A stretch of DNA of 35,591 nt. Origin: Spirochaetia bacterium. GTDB taxonomy: Bacteria > Spirochaetota > Spirochaetia > Treponematales > Breznakiellaceae. A program made the position numbers and the translations under genes. Numbering within the stretch: position 1 is the first letter of the stretch; each line of letters opens with the position of its first letter. The stretch spans positions 1-35,591 of the forward strand of contig BNUU01000016.1 in assembly GCA_025997595.1 (NCBI GenBank), written 5' to 3'. This document shows positions 9,050-17,172 of the stretch, piece after piece. The notes under the pieces were generated by a model, which saw only the letters and a program-made list of their open reading frames with translations, was not told the DNA's origin and did no database searches.

Positions 9050-9063
9050 CCGGTCATGACCGG
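9050..9063. promoter_or_regulatory. 14-bp perfect palindrome upstream of the DUF2156 operon
   Basis: CCGGTCATGACCGG lies in the 121-base space between paralog C (which starts at 8962 on the minus strand) and the Rpn remnant, about 88 bases upstream of the operon start. Position and symmetry suit a dimeric regulator's operator. No clear -35/-10 pair was identified next to it. The rest of the gap shows nothing else I can support. Confidence 0.4.
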
Positions 9064-9083
9064 CCTCTAAAAAGGGTACAACC

Positions 9084-9566
9084 TTATAGTTTTTCGATTT
9101 CTTCGGGAGAGAGGCCGGTAACTGAGGCAATCTTCTCTACCGGATCGCCATAGGCCTTCAGATTTCGGGCATCTTCCATATGTGCGGCCTTCCCTGCGGC
9201 GTATAGCCCGGATTCGTGATCTATGATCCCGATTTCCCGTGAAAAGGCACGCGCCCATTTTTGCTGACTCCGGCTTATCTTCGCCAATGCCCGGTCCGCC
9301 CTCATGATCCCTTCCTCCTGCTTGCAGAGCTCCTGTATCAAGGGCTCCATCTTTTCATTTTTTTTATATCTAAAGTATATACACCATTTCTGCTCCTTTG
9401 GCAAGTTTTTCAGATCCGCCGTCCCCTCAAAATAGGCCTTGACCACCCGTTCCAGTTTCGGCATCTCATAAAAGATGATCTCCAGGTTTTGGGATAATTT
9501 GTCGTGCTCCGTTTCTTCCTCATTACAGGCAGGGGGATATACGCCGCCGCCTCGTAAACTTGACAA
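9084..9566 (-). pseudogene. C-terminal remnant of an Rpn family transposase/nuclease
   Basis: The product (about 160 residues from a TTG) resembles only the C-terminal half of Rpn/PD-(D/E)XK family putative transposases. It has the beta/helix segment NLEIIFYEMPKLERVVKAYF, then a charged helical region (LKNLPKEQKWCIYF) and an ending GDPVEKIASVTGLSPEEIEKL, typical of the tail of these proteins. The N-terminal nuclease domain with its D/E-x-K residues is absent. The first 20 residues (RGGGVYPPACNEEET) look like unrelated upstream sequence. Rpn proteins promote recombination and are often repeated in Treponema genomes. I read this as a decayed leftover; a short expressed protein is not excluded. 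Confidence 0.65.
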
Positions 9567-9635
9567 TGCCCTTCGAAACTGCTAGGTTAAGGGATCACTA
9601 AATAGATGAAATTTTGTTCGCAGAGGCTTTTTGAT

Positions 9636-10634
9636 ATGTCAAAACGGGATTTAATGGCTAAGGTGTTTAAGAACGAAAAGGCGGAACGGGTCCCGATTGG
9701 GTTCTGGTTTCATTATGCCAAAGATGAATTGGTAGACGGATTTAAGAATCCTGAAATTTTTGATATCAATATCGCGGGGCACCGGAAATTTTACAACGAA
9801 TTCAAGCCCGATTTTGTCAAAATCATGACAGATGGTTATTTTATCTACCCCAATGAGCCTTTTATAGGCGCCGAAAAGGCTTCGGACCTGCGTAAGGTAA
9901 AGCCCCTGGGGGAAAAACATGAATGGATCGAAAAACAGGTGGCCTTTGCAAAGACCCTTACCGGTTTTTTCGGGTCCGAGGTGATGAGTTTCTACAATTT
10001 GTTTGCCCCGGCGACCCTTTTCCGCTTTGCCCGCCTGAAATCGGGCAAGGCCAACAAGTCCCTGACGGATTTTATTGTCGAAGATAAGGATGCGGTGGCC
10101 TGCGCCCTGGATGCGGCTGCCCAGGACCTGGCGGCCCTGGCCCGGCGGGTGATCGGCGAAGGCAGGGCCGACGGCGTGTATTACAGCACCCAGGACCTCA
10201 ACGACAGCCGGGTTTCTGAGGATGTGCAGGAAAAGATAGTTACCCCCGCCGATTACAAGGTCCTGGAGGGGGCCAATTCCGCCGGTCGGTATAATATCCT
10301 CCACATCTGCGGATACGAGGGCTGCCGGAATAACCTGGCCCGTTATGCCGATTACCCCGCCCAGATCATCAACTGGGCCACGGTGGTGGAACAGGTTTCC
10401 CTGGCCGAGGGCAAGAAGATTTTCAGGGGCAAACCCGTCATCGGTGGCTTTGACAATACGGTCAAGGGCGTCCTCTACCGGGGCGGCAAGGCGGAGATCG
10501 AGGCTGAAACCGAACGGCTTTTGAAGGAAGCCGGCGCGGTGGGGGTGGTCCTGGGCGCCGACTGTACCATACCCCAGCATATAGACCTGCATCATCTGCA
10601 ATGGGTCCGGGACAAGGCCGCCTCTTTTAGCTGA
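9636..10634 (+). CDS. Uroporphyrinogen decarboxylase (URO-D) family protein
   Basis: About 332 residues from ATG 9636, which has AGAGG about 10 bases upstream and gives the usual opening MSKRDLMAKVFKNEKAERVPIGFWFHY as two adjoining pieces. An in-frame ATG at 9606 would add ten unlikely residues. Features of the URO-D/methyltransferase fold are the N-terminal RVPIGFW, an internal DGVYYSTQDL, LHICGYEG and the C-terminal VVLGADCTIPQHIDLHHLQWV. That Cys-containing ending is more like corrinoid methyltransferases of the MtaA/CmuA type than true HemE. No heme or corrinoid genes are adjacent; an amino acid importer follows after 83 bases. Family assignment is good, specific reaction unknown. Confidence 0.8.
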   Translation: MSKRDLMAKVFKNEKAERVPIGFWFHYAKDELVDGFKNPEIFDINIAGHRKFYNEFKPDFVKIMTDGYFIYPNEPFIGAEKASDLRKVKPLGEKHEWIEKQVAFAKTLTGFFGSEVMSFYNLFAPATLFRFARLKSGKANKSLTDFIVEDKDAVACALDAAAQDLAALARRVIGEGRADGVYYSTQDLNDSRVSEDVQEKIVTPADYKVLEGANSAGRYNILHICGYEGCRNNLARYADYPAQIINWATVVEQVSLAEGKKIFRGKPVIGGFDNTVKGVLYRGGKAEIEAETERLLKEAGAVGVVLGADCTIPQHIDLHHLQWVRDKAASFS

Positions 10635-10656
10635 TCACTTGTTTTTTTGGCTGTTT

Positions 10657-10693
10657 TATAATTGTGTGTTTATAGGTTTGCGGTATAAACCTA
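10657..10693 (+). promoter_or_regulatory. Probable -10 box and leader hairpin of the amino acid ABC operon
   Basis: A perfect -10 (TATAAT, 10657-10662) lies in the 83-base gap before the substrate-binding protein gene; no good -35 is visible. Just downstream is an inverted repeat, TAGGTTT (10673-10679) and AAACCTA (10687-10693), with a 7-base loop. It would fall at the 5' end of the transcript and could be an operator or an mRNA stem. The strong AAGGAG ribosome site follows at about 10706. Confidence 0.5.
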
Positions 10694-10717
10694 CTATTTA
10701 TATCTAAGGAGTATGAG

Positions 10718-11569
10718 ATGAAAAGAACAAAGATCCTTTTTCTGACCCTGGCGGTGGCGGTACTGAGCGCCGGCCTTGTCTACGCCGGAGGCTCTTCCGA
10801 GAAGAAGAGTTCCGCCGCCGCCCCGGCGGTACAGAAGGTCCGGGTGGCCCATACCCAAACCAATGTGCCCTACAATTTTGTCAACGACAGGGGAGAATCC
10901 GACGGGTTTGAGGTGGCGGTGATCAAGGCGGTGGACGCCCTGCTCACGGACTATGAGTTTGAATTCGTCCCCACCTCGGACGATGACCTCCTCATCGGCA
11001 TTGAATCGGGGAAATACGCCCTGGGCACCAAGGGCGCCTGGGTCACCGAGGAACGGAAGCAGAAGTTTATCATCCCCAGCCGCTATGTGGCGGCCAGCGT
11101 TATCGGCATAGCCTACCGGACCGAGACGGCCAATCAGATTAAGGACCTGGAATCCTTTGCCAAATTCTCGGGCAAACTGGTACCTATTCCGCCCTCAAGC
11201 GCCCAGTTTGCCGTGGTGGAAGATTTTAACAAGGCCCATCCGGCCAGCCCCATCAAACTGCTCCCCTCGGATATTTTTATCATCCCCGACGCCTATACCT
11301 GGGTGGTGGAAGGCCGCTACGACGCTTTCTTTGACCTCAAGCTCGCCTTCCAGAATACCGTGGTCGACGAAAAGGGCGCCTGGCACAGTTATGCGAACAG
11401 GCTTTCCTACCTGCCCTACAAGGCCATCCCCACCTATCCCCTGATCAACAAGAAGTTCCAGGATCTGGCGGACAAGTACGATGCGGCCATTGAAAAGCTT
11501 ACCGCCGACGGCACCATCCGCAGGCTTTCCGAACAGTACTTTGGGGAGGATATTTTTCAGTACATCTAG
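10718..11569 (+). CDS. Polar amino acid ABC transporter substrate-binding protein
   Basis: Periplasmic family-3 solute-binding protein, 283 residues. It has a signal peptide (KRTKILFLTLAVAVLSAG, cleaved near VYA) and a mature start GGSSEKKSS without a lipobox cysteine. The core shows VRVAHTQTNVPYNFVNDRGESDGFEVAVIK in adjoining stretches, the typical opening of SBP_bac_3 proteins, where NDRGESDGFEV matches the ligand-lobe motif. ESGKYALG and a C-terminal TADGTIRRLSEQYFGEDIF are also family marks. It precedes two permeases and an ATPase in one operon. The ligand is probably an amino acid or amino-acid-like compound; it cannot be specified. Confidence 0.92.
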   Translation: MKRTKILFLTLAVAVLSAGLVYAGGSSEKKSSAAAPAVQKVRVAHTQTNVPYNFVNDRGESDGFEVAVIKAVDALLTDYEFEFVPTSDDDLLIGIESGKYALGTKGAWVTEERKQKFIIPSRYVAASVIGIAYRTETANQIKDLESFAKFSGKLVPIPPSSAQFAVVEDFNKAHPASPIKLLPSDIFIIPDAYTWVVEGRYDAFFDLKLAFQNTVVDEKGAWHSYANRLSYLPYKAIPTYPLINKKFQDLADKYDAAIEKLTADGTIRRLSEQYFGEDIFQYI

Positions 11570-11591
11570 GTGAGATGAGGGGGAGGAAAAC

Positions 11592-12299
11592 GTGGACAGG
11601 CCTTTTTTTCCGGCTTTTATCATTAAGGTCATTCCCAATTTGCTCGTCTTCCTCCCCGTTACTTTGCTCATCATGGCGGGGACCGTTTTGCTCGGCTCCG
11701 CCCTTGGTTTTATCCTGGCCCGTGCCCGCCTTCGTCCGACCCTGATACCCCGGAAGCTTTCCGAAGGCTATACCATGGCCATGCGCTGCACCCCCTCAAT
11801 AGTATTACTGTTCATCGTTTATTACGGCCTGCCCGAACTGTTCCAGGCCCTTTTTGATGTGGATATCAACAACTGGTACAAGGGCATCTTTGTTATCCTG
11901 ACCCTGACCCTGCTCTTTGCCGCCACCATGAGCGAGGTGATGCGTTCCGCCTATCAGGCCATCGACAAGGGCCAGCGGGAAGCGGCGGTAAGTATCGGCC
12001 TCAGCGAGACCCAGGCATTTTTCCGTATCGTCCTGCCGCAGGCGGTGGTGGTGGCACTGCCCAACTTCGGCAACGCCCTTATCAATCTGATGAAGGAAGG
12101 GGCCCTGGCCTACACCATCGGCTTCATCGACATGATGGGCCAGGGAACCCTGATCATTTCCCGGAACTACGGTTCCTACGGTCTTGAAACCTACATCGCC
12201 CTGGCTATTATCTATTGGGGCCTTACCATCATTATCGAAAAGAATTTTCAGCGCATAGAAAAACATCTCTCCCGGGGCAAGAGGAGCGTGGCCCAATAA
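11592..12299 (+). CDS. Amino acid ABC transporter permease 1 (HisM/GlnP type)
   Basis: Inner-membrane permease of 235 residues starting at GTG 11592 behind a GGGGGAGG-like ribosome site. About five membrane helices can be seen. The EAA loop reads QREAAVSIGLSETQAFFRIVLPQ, in two adjoining parts, as in HisM/GlnP permeases, and the N-terminal region contains RCTPSIVLLFIVYYGLP, a His/Glu/Gln/Arg-type permease block. Its stop overlaps the next permease's start by one base (TAATG). With permease 2 it would form a heterodimer served by the ATPase encoded downstream. Confidence 0.92.
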   Translation: MDRPFFPAFIIKVIPNLLVFLPVTLLIMAGTVLLGSALGFILARARLRPTLIPRKLSEGYTMAMRCTPSIVLLFIVYYGLPELFQALFDVDINNWYKGIFVILTLTLLFAATMSEVMRSAYQAIDKGQREAAVSIGLSETQAFFRIVLPQAVVVALPNFGNALINLMKEGALAYTIGFIDMMGQGTLIISRNYGSYGLETYIALAIIYWGLTIIIEKNFQRIEKHLSRGKRSVAQ

Positions 12300-13033
12300 T
12301 GGAACTGAATGTTCAATTCATGATCAGGACTTTTCTCCTGGCCCTCCGCGCCATTCCGGTCACCATGGAAATTACCCTGGTGGCCCTGGCCTTTGCCGTA
12401 CCGGTGGGCTTCTTTATGGCCATCAGCCGCATCTATAACGTAAAACTGTTACGGCAATTTGTTACCCTCTATGTTTCCTTTGTCCGGGGCACCCCCATTG
12501 TGCTCCAGATTCTGATTATCTACAGCCTCCTGCCCAGCCTTCTGAACGCTTTTGTAAAACAGATGGGGCTGGGGATCAATGTCTTTGACATCAATCCCAT
12601 CCTCTACGCCTTTGTGGTTTTTGCCCTGAACACCACCGCCGGGCTTTCGGAGATTTTTCGGTCGGCGCTGCTCACGGTGGAACGGGGGCAGCTTGAGGCG
12701 GCCCTGGCGGTGGGGCTTTCGCCCGCACAGGCCTATATTAGAATTATTATTCCCCAGGCCCTGGTTTCAGCGCTGCCGAATATTTGTAACCTTACCATCA
12801 ATCTGATCAAGAGTACTTCCCTGGCATTTATCATGACCGTCAGGGATATTACCGCGGTGGCAAAGATCGCCGCTTCCTACGGGTACAATTACATAGAAGC
12901 GTATCTGGATATTTTTGTTATGTACATAATCATCTGCGGGGTGTGCCAATGGCTCTTCACCCTGGTGGAAAATCACCTGGGGACTTATAAGGGCTTAAAC
13001 AGATTTCCCCGGCGCGCGGCGGGCAGGGGGTAG
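12299..13033 (+). CDS. Amino acid ABC transporter permease 2 (HisM/GlnP type)
   Basis: Second permease, 244 residues, from the ATG at 12299 that overlaps the previous stop (TAATG). An earlier in-frame ATG at 12215 is rejected because it lies inside permease 1. Helical segments include [20 protein letters not shown], and [15 protein letters not shown] is the family block. The EAA loop ([20 protein letters not shown]) is well conserved. Three bases separate its stop from the ATPase gene. A basic tail ([10 protein letters not shown]) ends the protein. Confidence 0.93.
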   Translation: MELNVQFMIRTFLLALRAIPVTMEITLVALAFAVPVGFFMAISRIYNVKLLRQFVTLYVSFVRGTPIVLQILIIYSLLPSLLNAFVKQMGLGINVFDINPILYAFVVFALNTTAGLSEIFRSALLTVERGQLEAALAVGLSPAQAYIRIIIPQALVSALPNICNLTINLIKSTSLAFIMTVRDITAVAKIAASYGYNYIEAYLDIFVMYIIICGVCQWLFTLVENHLGTYKGLNRFPRRAAGRG

Positions 13034-13035
13034 TA

Positions 13036-13791
13036 ATGCTGCAGGTCAAAAATATTCACAAGGCATTCCACAAGAATGAAGTTTTAAAGGGCGTCTCCAT
13101 CCGGGTTGAAAAGGGGGATGTGGTAGTAATTCTGGGGCCCAGCGGTTCGGGGAAAACAACTTTTCTGCGGTGCATCAACTTTCTTGAAAAGGCGGACCAG
13201 GGGGAGATCAGCTTTGATGATATGACCGTGGATATTACCCACGCCGGTTCCGCCGACATTTCCCGGATCCGCAAACGTACCGCCTTTGTGTTTCAGAACT
13301 ACAGTCTCTTTAACAACAAGACCGCCCTGGAAAATGTTACCGAAGGACTCATCATCGGCCGCAGGGTTCCCAAAGATACCGCCATTGCCACCGCTACCCA
13401 GGCCCTGCAAAAGGTGGGCCTGGGGGACCGGCTGGACTATTACCCCTCACAGCTTTCCGGGGGGCAGCAGCAGCGGGTGGGCATAGCCCGGGCCATCGCG
13501 GTAAACCCCGATGTGATCCTCTTTGACGAACCCACCAGCGCCCTGGACCCGGAACTGATAGGCGAAGTCCTGGGGGTGATGAAGCAGCTTGCCCGTGAGG
13601 GTACGACCATGGTGGTGGTAACCCACGAAATATCCTTTGCCCAGGATGTGGCCAACCACATCGTTTTTATGGACGGCGGGGTTATCGTGGAAGAGGGTTC
13701 CCCCCGGGAGGTCTTTCTCCACCCAAAGGAAGAGCGGACTAAGTCCTTCCTCCGGCGGATCAATTTTTCCGGCGGGGATTATCTGATCTGA
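13036..13791 (+). CDS. Amino acid ABC transporter ATP-binding protein (GlnQ type)
   Basis: ATPase of 251 residues that powers the importer. Motifs: Walker [11 protein letters not shown]-loop VFQNYSLF, signature [14 protein letters not shown], Walker [15 protein letters not shown], and H-loop [15 protein letters not shown] and the ending around [19 protein letters not shown] are typical of GlnQ/HisP proteins. It completes a full SBP-permease-permease-ATPase operon (10718-13791), probably transcribed from the leader near 10660. Paired with two distinct permeases it would act as a homodimer. Confidence 0.94.
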   Translation: MLQVKNIHKAFHKNEVLKGVSIRVEKGDVVVILGPSGSGKTTFLRCINFLEKADQGEISFDDMTVDITHAGSADISRIRKRTAFVFQNYSLFNNKTALENVTEGLIIGRRVPKDTAIATATQALQKVGLGDRLDYYPSQLSGGQQQRVGIARAIAVNPDVILFDEPTSALDPELIGEVLGVMKQLAREGTTMVVVTHEISFAQDVANHIVFMDGGVIVEEGSPREVFLHPKEERTKSFLRRINFSGGDYLI

Positions 13792-13806
13792 GGAATTTTA
13801 CATGGT

Positions 13807-14586
13807 ATGGTTTTTTCGCTTAATAGGGTGTATTATTATACTATGGTGGACCAGGAATTTTTTGCACTGGAACATATTTGGAAGCTCCTCAAGGAAGATA
13901 CGGTTCCCGAACTGGACGGGGAACTGCGAAAAATTCCCCTGCTGCAGGAAATTCACCATGAGCTGAAGGCCCTGCGGGACCTTGCGGACAGTCTCCGGGA
14001 TGAGATAAACCTGCGCAATTTGAACATGGCGGCCCTGCAGGAACGGGAATCCCGGTTCAGGTACCTGGCCAACCATGATCCCCTTACGGGGGCCCTGAAC
14101 CGCCGATCCTTTATGGAGCGGGCAGGCCATGAACTCAGGACCGCCGCTCTTATGAGAGCCTCCTGCGGCATCGTGATGATGGATCTCGATCATTTCAAGA
14201 TTTTTAACGATACCTGGGGGCATCAGGCGGGGGATGAGGTCCTGCGGCATGTGGTGACGATTATCGGCGCCCAGCTGCGGAAAAACGACTTTATGGGCCG
14301 GTACGGCGGGGAGGAATTTGTGTTCTTTTTCAGCCATACGGACCGGAATACCGGGCTTACCATTGCCGAACGGATGCGGGAAGCCATCGCCGGATCGACG
14401 ATCCGGGTTGAATCCGCCCATGTGGCCATTACCGCCAGTTTCGGGGTTTGCATAGCGGCGCCTGTCGAAGGCCCCGTTGCGGACGGCATGGCCGCGATTT
14501 CCCTGGAATCCATCATACACAATGCGGACCTTGCCCTGTACCGGGCAAAGGCAGAAGGCCGGAACCGGGTGGTAAGCTATTTATGA
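13807..14586 (+). CDS. Diguanylate cyclase (GGDEF domain)
   Basis: Makes the second messenger cyclic di-GMP from GTP. 259 residues, with a coiled-coil-like N-terminal region (about 40-85) followed by a GGDEF domain beginning YLANHDPLTGALNRRSF. The active-site motif is GGEEF (167-171), and the allosteric I-site RKND (158-161) sits exactly five residues before it, so product inhibition is likely. DLDHFKIFNDTWGHQAGDE is the metal/substrate block. No membrane segment or sensor domain is present. The ATG at 13807 has a GAGGA about 10 bases upstream; ATG 13843 is an alternative. Its stop overlaps the next gene (ATGA). Confidence 0.93.
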   Translation: MVFSLNRVYYYTMVDQEFFALEHIWKLLKEDTVPELDGELRKIPLLQEIHHELKALRDLADSLRDEINLRNLNMAALQERESRFRYLANHDPLTGALNRRSFMERAGHELRTAALMRASCGIVMMDLDHFKIFNDTWGHQAGDEVLRHVVTIIGAQLRKNDFMGRYGGEEFVFFFSHTDRNTGLTIAERMREAIAGSTIRVESAHVAITASFGVCIAAPVEGPVADGMAAISLESIIHNADLALYRAKAEGRNRVVSYL

Positions 14587-14969
14587 AGATTGAATTATTT
14601 ACCTTTTGCGATTTTGCCCAGGAAAACGGCGGCAAGCTTACCGTCGTGGGAACCTTCGATACGATTATCTCCCGGAACTTCCCCTGTGTGCATCCCCAGC
14701 TTTCGGTGGTGATCCGCCTGCGCTTTGACCTCTGGGAATTTTCCAACCACAGCTTCCGCATCGAAACCCGTGATCTTGACGGTGAAATGAACATGGAAAC
14801 CATCACCGGCAATGTGGAGGTCAAGGGTGTGGGAAACGCCACCGCCGTCTCCCATCTGGTTTTTACCATTTCCAACCTTCACTTCAACAGCAGCGGTGTG
14901 GTCAACTTTGTGCTCTACATTGATGATAAGGAACTGAATTCGATCCCCTTGTATATCCGGAAGGCCTAA
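14583..14969 (+). CDS. DUF6941-like small conserved protein
   Basis: A 128-residue protein starting at ATG 14583, overlapping the cyclase stop. The sequence opens MKIELFTFCDFAQENGGKLT and continues VVGTFDTIISRNFPCVHPQ, then alternates beta-strand-like segments (SVVIRLRF, NVEVKGVG, VVNFVLYIDD). This pattern fits the DUF6941 family of small all-beta proteins; function unknown. Coupling to a diguanylate cyclase is noteworthy but proves nothing. Its TAA overlaps the stop of convergent aroC (shared bases 14967-14968), leaving no space for an intergenic terminator. Confidence 0.7.
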   Translation: MKIELFTFCDFAQENGGKLTVVGTFDTIISRNFPCVHPQLSVVIRLRFDLWEFSNHSFRIETRDLDGEMNMETITGNVEVKGVGNATAVSHLVFTISNLHFNSSGVVNFVLYIDDKELNSIPLYIRKA

Positions 14970-16093
14970 ACCCGCGCCCCCCGCTGCAGCAACAGTAAAT
15001 CTGCTATTACCAGCGCCGCCATTGCCTCCACCACCGGCACGGCCCGCGGCGCGATACAGACATCGTGGCGGCCCCGGATGACCAGGTCCTGCACAGTATT
15101 ACTGCGATCCACGGTTTGCTGTTTTTTACTGATCGAAGGGACCGGCTTGAAGGCCACGGTAAATTCCACCGGCATACCGTTGGAGATGCCCCCCAGGACG
15201 CCCCCCGCGTTGTTGCCCGTCCAGCGGACCGGCGGCACATTCGGCGGTAGTGGTGCGTATGCCGGCGGCTGGTTGGGGCCTGGCCCCGGCGCAGGGCTGT
15301 CGTTCATCTCTGAGCCGAGGCCGGAAGCGGCGGCAAAGCCCGCGCCGAATTCGATGCCCTTGGCGGCGCCCAGTGACAGCATTGCTGCGGCAAGCCGGGC
15401 GTCCAGTTTATCGAAGACCGGTTCCCCCAGGCCGGGGGGCAGGTTTTTGACAACGCAGGAAACGGCGCAGCCCGCGCTGTCCCCTTCGCCCCTGATGATT
15501 TCAAGTTTTTCCAGGACCTGCCGGGCAATTTCCCGGTGGGGAATCCGCAGGGGGTTCTGTTCAATTTCGTCCCAGTCAAAGCCCGTGCCCGTGGGTCCGG
15601 GAACGGCGATCCCGGCGGCGGCGGAGGTCCAGGCCCGGATCTCAATGCCCGCTGCGGCGAGGAAAATTTTTGCCACCGCCCCCGCCGCGACCCGCCCCAG
15701 GGTTTCCCGCGCGGAACTGCGGCCGCCCCCCCGGTGGTCCCGGAAGCCGTACTTGGCTTCCCAGGTCCAGTCCGCGTGGCCCGGCCGGTACACATCCTTC
15801 AGATTATCGTAATCCCCGGAACGCGCATTGGTGTTCCGCACCAGAATGGCAATGGGGCTTCCCAGGGTTTTGCCTTCAAAGACCCCGGAAAGAATCTCAG
15901 GCTCATCGGTTTCGGATCGGGAAGTGGACGCGCCCCCCGCGCCGGGACGGCGCCGGCGCAGTTCTGCGGCTATGTCCCCGACGGTCAGCGGTAAGCCCGC
16001 AGGGCAGCCGTCTATGACACAGCCCAAGCCGGCGCCGTGGGATTCGCCAAAGGTAGTAACCCTGAAAAGTTCGCCAAAAGTATTGCCCGCCAT
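14966..16093 (-). CDS. aroC: Chorismate synthase
   Basis: Catalyses the last shikimate step, EPSP to chorismate, with reduced FMN. 375 residues from the ATG at 16093, which overlaps the stop of the upstream kinase gene (TAATG). An upstream in-frame ATG (16150) is rejected as it lies in that gene. Signatures: FRVTTFGESHG near the start, RPGHADWTWEAKYGFRDHRGG in adjoining stretches, GRSSARET, GGISNGMPV and RHDVCIAPRAVPVVEA. One departure: between GSEMND and the NNAGGVLGG block lies a Pro-rich insert (PAPGPGPNQPP and PLPPNVPPV) of around 15 extra residues. It probably lies in a surface loop. The conserved catalytic blocks are intact. Confidence 0.96.
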   Translation of the reverse strand: MAGNTFGELFRVTTFGESHGAGLGCVIDGCPAGLPLTVGDIAAELRRRRPGAGGASTSRSETDEPEILSGVFEGKTLGSPIAILVRNTNARSGDYDNLKDVYRPGHADWTWEAKYGFRDHRGGGRSSARETLGRVAAGAVAKIFLAAAGIEIRAWTSAAAGIAVPGPTGTGFDWDEIEQNPLRIPHREIARQVLEKLEIIRGEGDSAGCAVSCVVKNLPPGLGEPVFDKLDARLAAAMLSLGAAKGIEFGAGFAAASGLGSEMNDSPAPGPGPNQPPAYAPLPPNVPPVRWTGNNAGGVLGGISNGMPVEFTVAFKPVPSISKKQQTVDRSNTVQDLVIRGRHDVCIAPRAVPVVEAMAALVIADLLLLQRGARV

Positions 16094-17091
16094 TATTTCA
16101 GCGCTTCCACTTCCGCCAGGGTCGGCGGTTCCGCGCCCTGACGGGAACACACCAGGGAGGCGGCCTTGTTGGCAAAGAAGAGGGCCTCGTGGAGTTCAGC
16201 CTCGGTCAAGGCGGCGATGGCGGCGGGGGACATTTTGCCCCTGAGTTCCAGCCATGAGAGGAAGGCCCCATGGAAGGTGTCCCCCGCGCCGATGGTGTCA
16301 ACCACCGGGAGGTCAACCACCGGGGCGCTTACCCGCAGTACGCCGCCGCCCTCTTTGCGGAGCAGGGCCAGGGCGCCCCTGGGGCCCAGGGTGGTAACCG
16401 CGAGCCGGGGGCCGAAGCCGAGGATCTTCTCTAAACATTTTTCCAGGCCCTTTTCCTGTGAAACAAGATCGGGGTAGATGAATTCAAAATCAGCCTCGGA
16501 GATTTTGGCGATGGTTACCGCCCCCAGCCATTTTTCAAAACGCCGCACATAGGCGTTTTTGTCGCTTATCATGAAGGGGCGGATGTTGGGGTCGAAGGAG
16601 ATCACCGGCGCAGCTGCGCCCCGGCTGTGTTCCCGCAGGATCAGGGATTCGATGGTAGAGGCCACGGGTTCCATGGTCATGGCGATGGAGCCAAAGAGGA
16701 TGCACCGGGTGTCCGGGGGGAGTTTGCCGCCGGGGATTTTTTCCGCAAGGTCCGCTGCGGAAAAGGAGCGGTCCGCAGTTCCTTCAGTATAAAAGACGTA
16801 TTGGGGCTCCTGACCCTTTTCCAGTTTGACAAAGGCCAGGGTGGAGTTCTGGTCCGTGCGGACCATCAGGTCGTCCCCCACGTTATTTTCCGCAAGGCGC
16901 TTCATCAGAATCTCCCCAAAAAAATCCCGGGAAAAGCGGCCCAGGAATTTTACCGGCACCCCGAGCCGACCGATGGCGATGGCGGTATTACAGGGGCTGC
17001 CGCCGGGGAGGGGCAGGAAGGCGTTTCCAGGGCAGCCCCCGGGCTGCCACCGGACCATATCGATAAGGGCTTCTCCGCAGCAGATAACCAT
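16093..17091 (-). CDS. PfkB-family sugar kinase, fructokinase-like
   Basis: Phosphorylates a sugar, probably a ketohexose, with ATP. 332 residues; the ATG is preceded by GGAG at 7 bases. Ribokinase-fold marks: VICCGEALIDMV at the N-terminus, PGGSPCNTAIAIGRLG (first PfkB signature), and DTIGAGDTFHGAFLSW with the anion hole GAGD and catalytic Asp271. Resemblance to bacterial fructokinases is good. It lies divergent to a polyol dehydrogenase with only 81 bases between starts. A sugar alcohol to ketose to ketose-phosphate route is therefore plausible (inference). Its stop overlaps the start of aroC. Confidence 0.88.
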   Translation of the reverse strand: MVICCGEALIDMVRWQPGGCPGNAFLPLPGGSPCNTAIAIGRLGVPVKFLGRFSRDFFGEILMKRLAENNVGDDLMVRTDQNSTLAFVKLEKGQEPQYVFYTEGTADRSFSAADLAEKIPGGKLPPDTRCILFGSIAMTMEPVASTIESLILREHSRGAAAPVISFDPNIRPFMISDKNAYVRRFEKWLGAVTIAKISEADFEFIYPDLVSQEKGLEKCLEKILGFGPRLAVTTLGPRGALALLRKEGGGVLRVSAPVVDLPVVDTIGAGDTFHGAFLSWLELRGKMSPAAIAALTEAELHEALFFANKAASLVCSRQGAEPPTLAEVEALK

Positions 17092-17109
17092 GATTCACTC
17101 CAAAACAGA

Positions 17110-17138
17110 TTGTTGATAGTGAGATAATAGGATAATAT
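17110..17138 (+). promoter_or_regulatory. Candidate promoter of the polyol dehydrogenase gene
   Basis: TTGTTG (17110-17115) and TAATAT (17133-17138) are separated by 17 bases and lie 35 bases before the chosen start at 17173. It overlaps the divergent kinase promoter candidate, so one regulator could control both. Confidence 0.5.
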
Positions 17139-17153
17139 GGAGCTTAATAGCAA
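17124..17153 (-). promoter_or_regulatory. Candidate promoter of the PfkB kinase gene
   Basis: On the minus strand TTGCTA (17153-17148) and TATTAT (17129-17124) are separated by 18 bases and lie 33 bases from the kinase ATG. The overlap with the plus-strand promoter suggests shared or mutually exclusive control. Confidence 0.5.
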
Positions 17154-17172
17154 GTTATCCCAGGAGGGCAGT

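Noticed and set aside
15078..15812. 244-codon frame opposite aroC
   Set aside because: GC-rich shadow frame; Pro/Arg/Ala-rich product without motifs.
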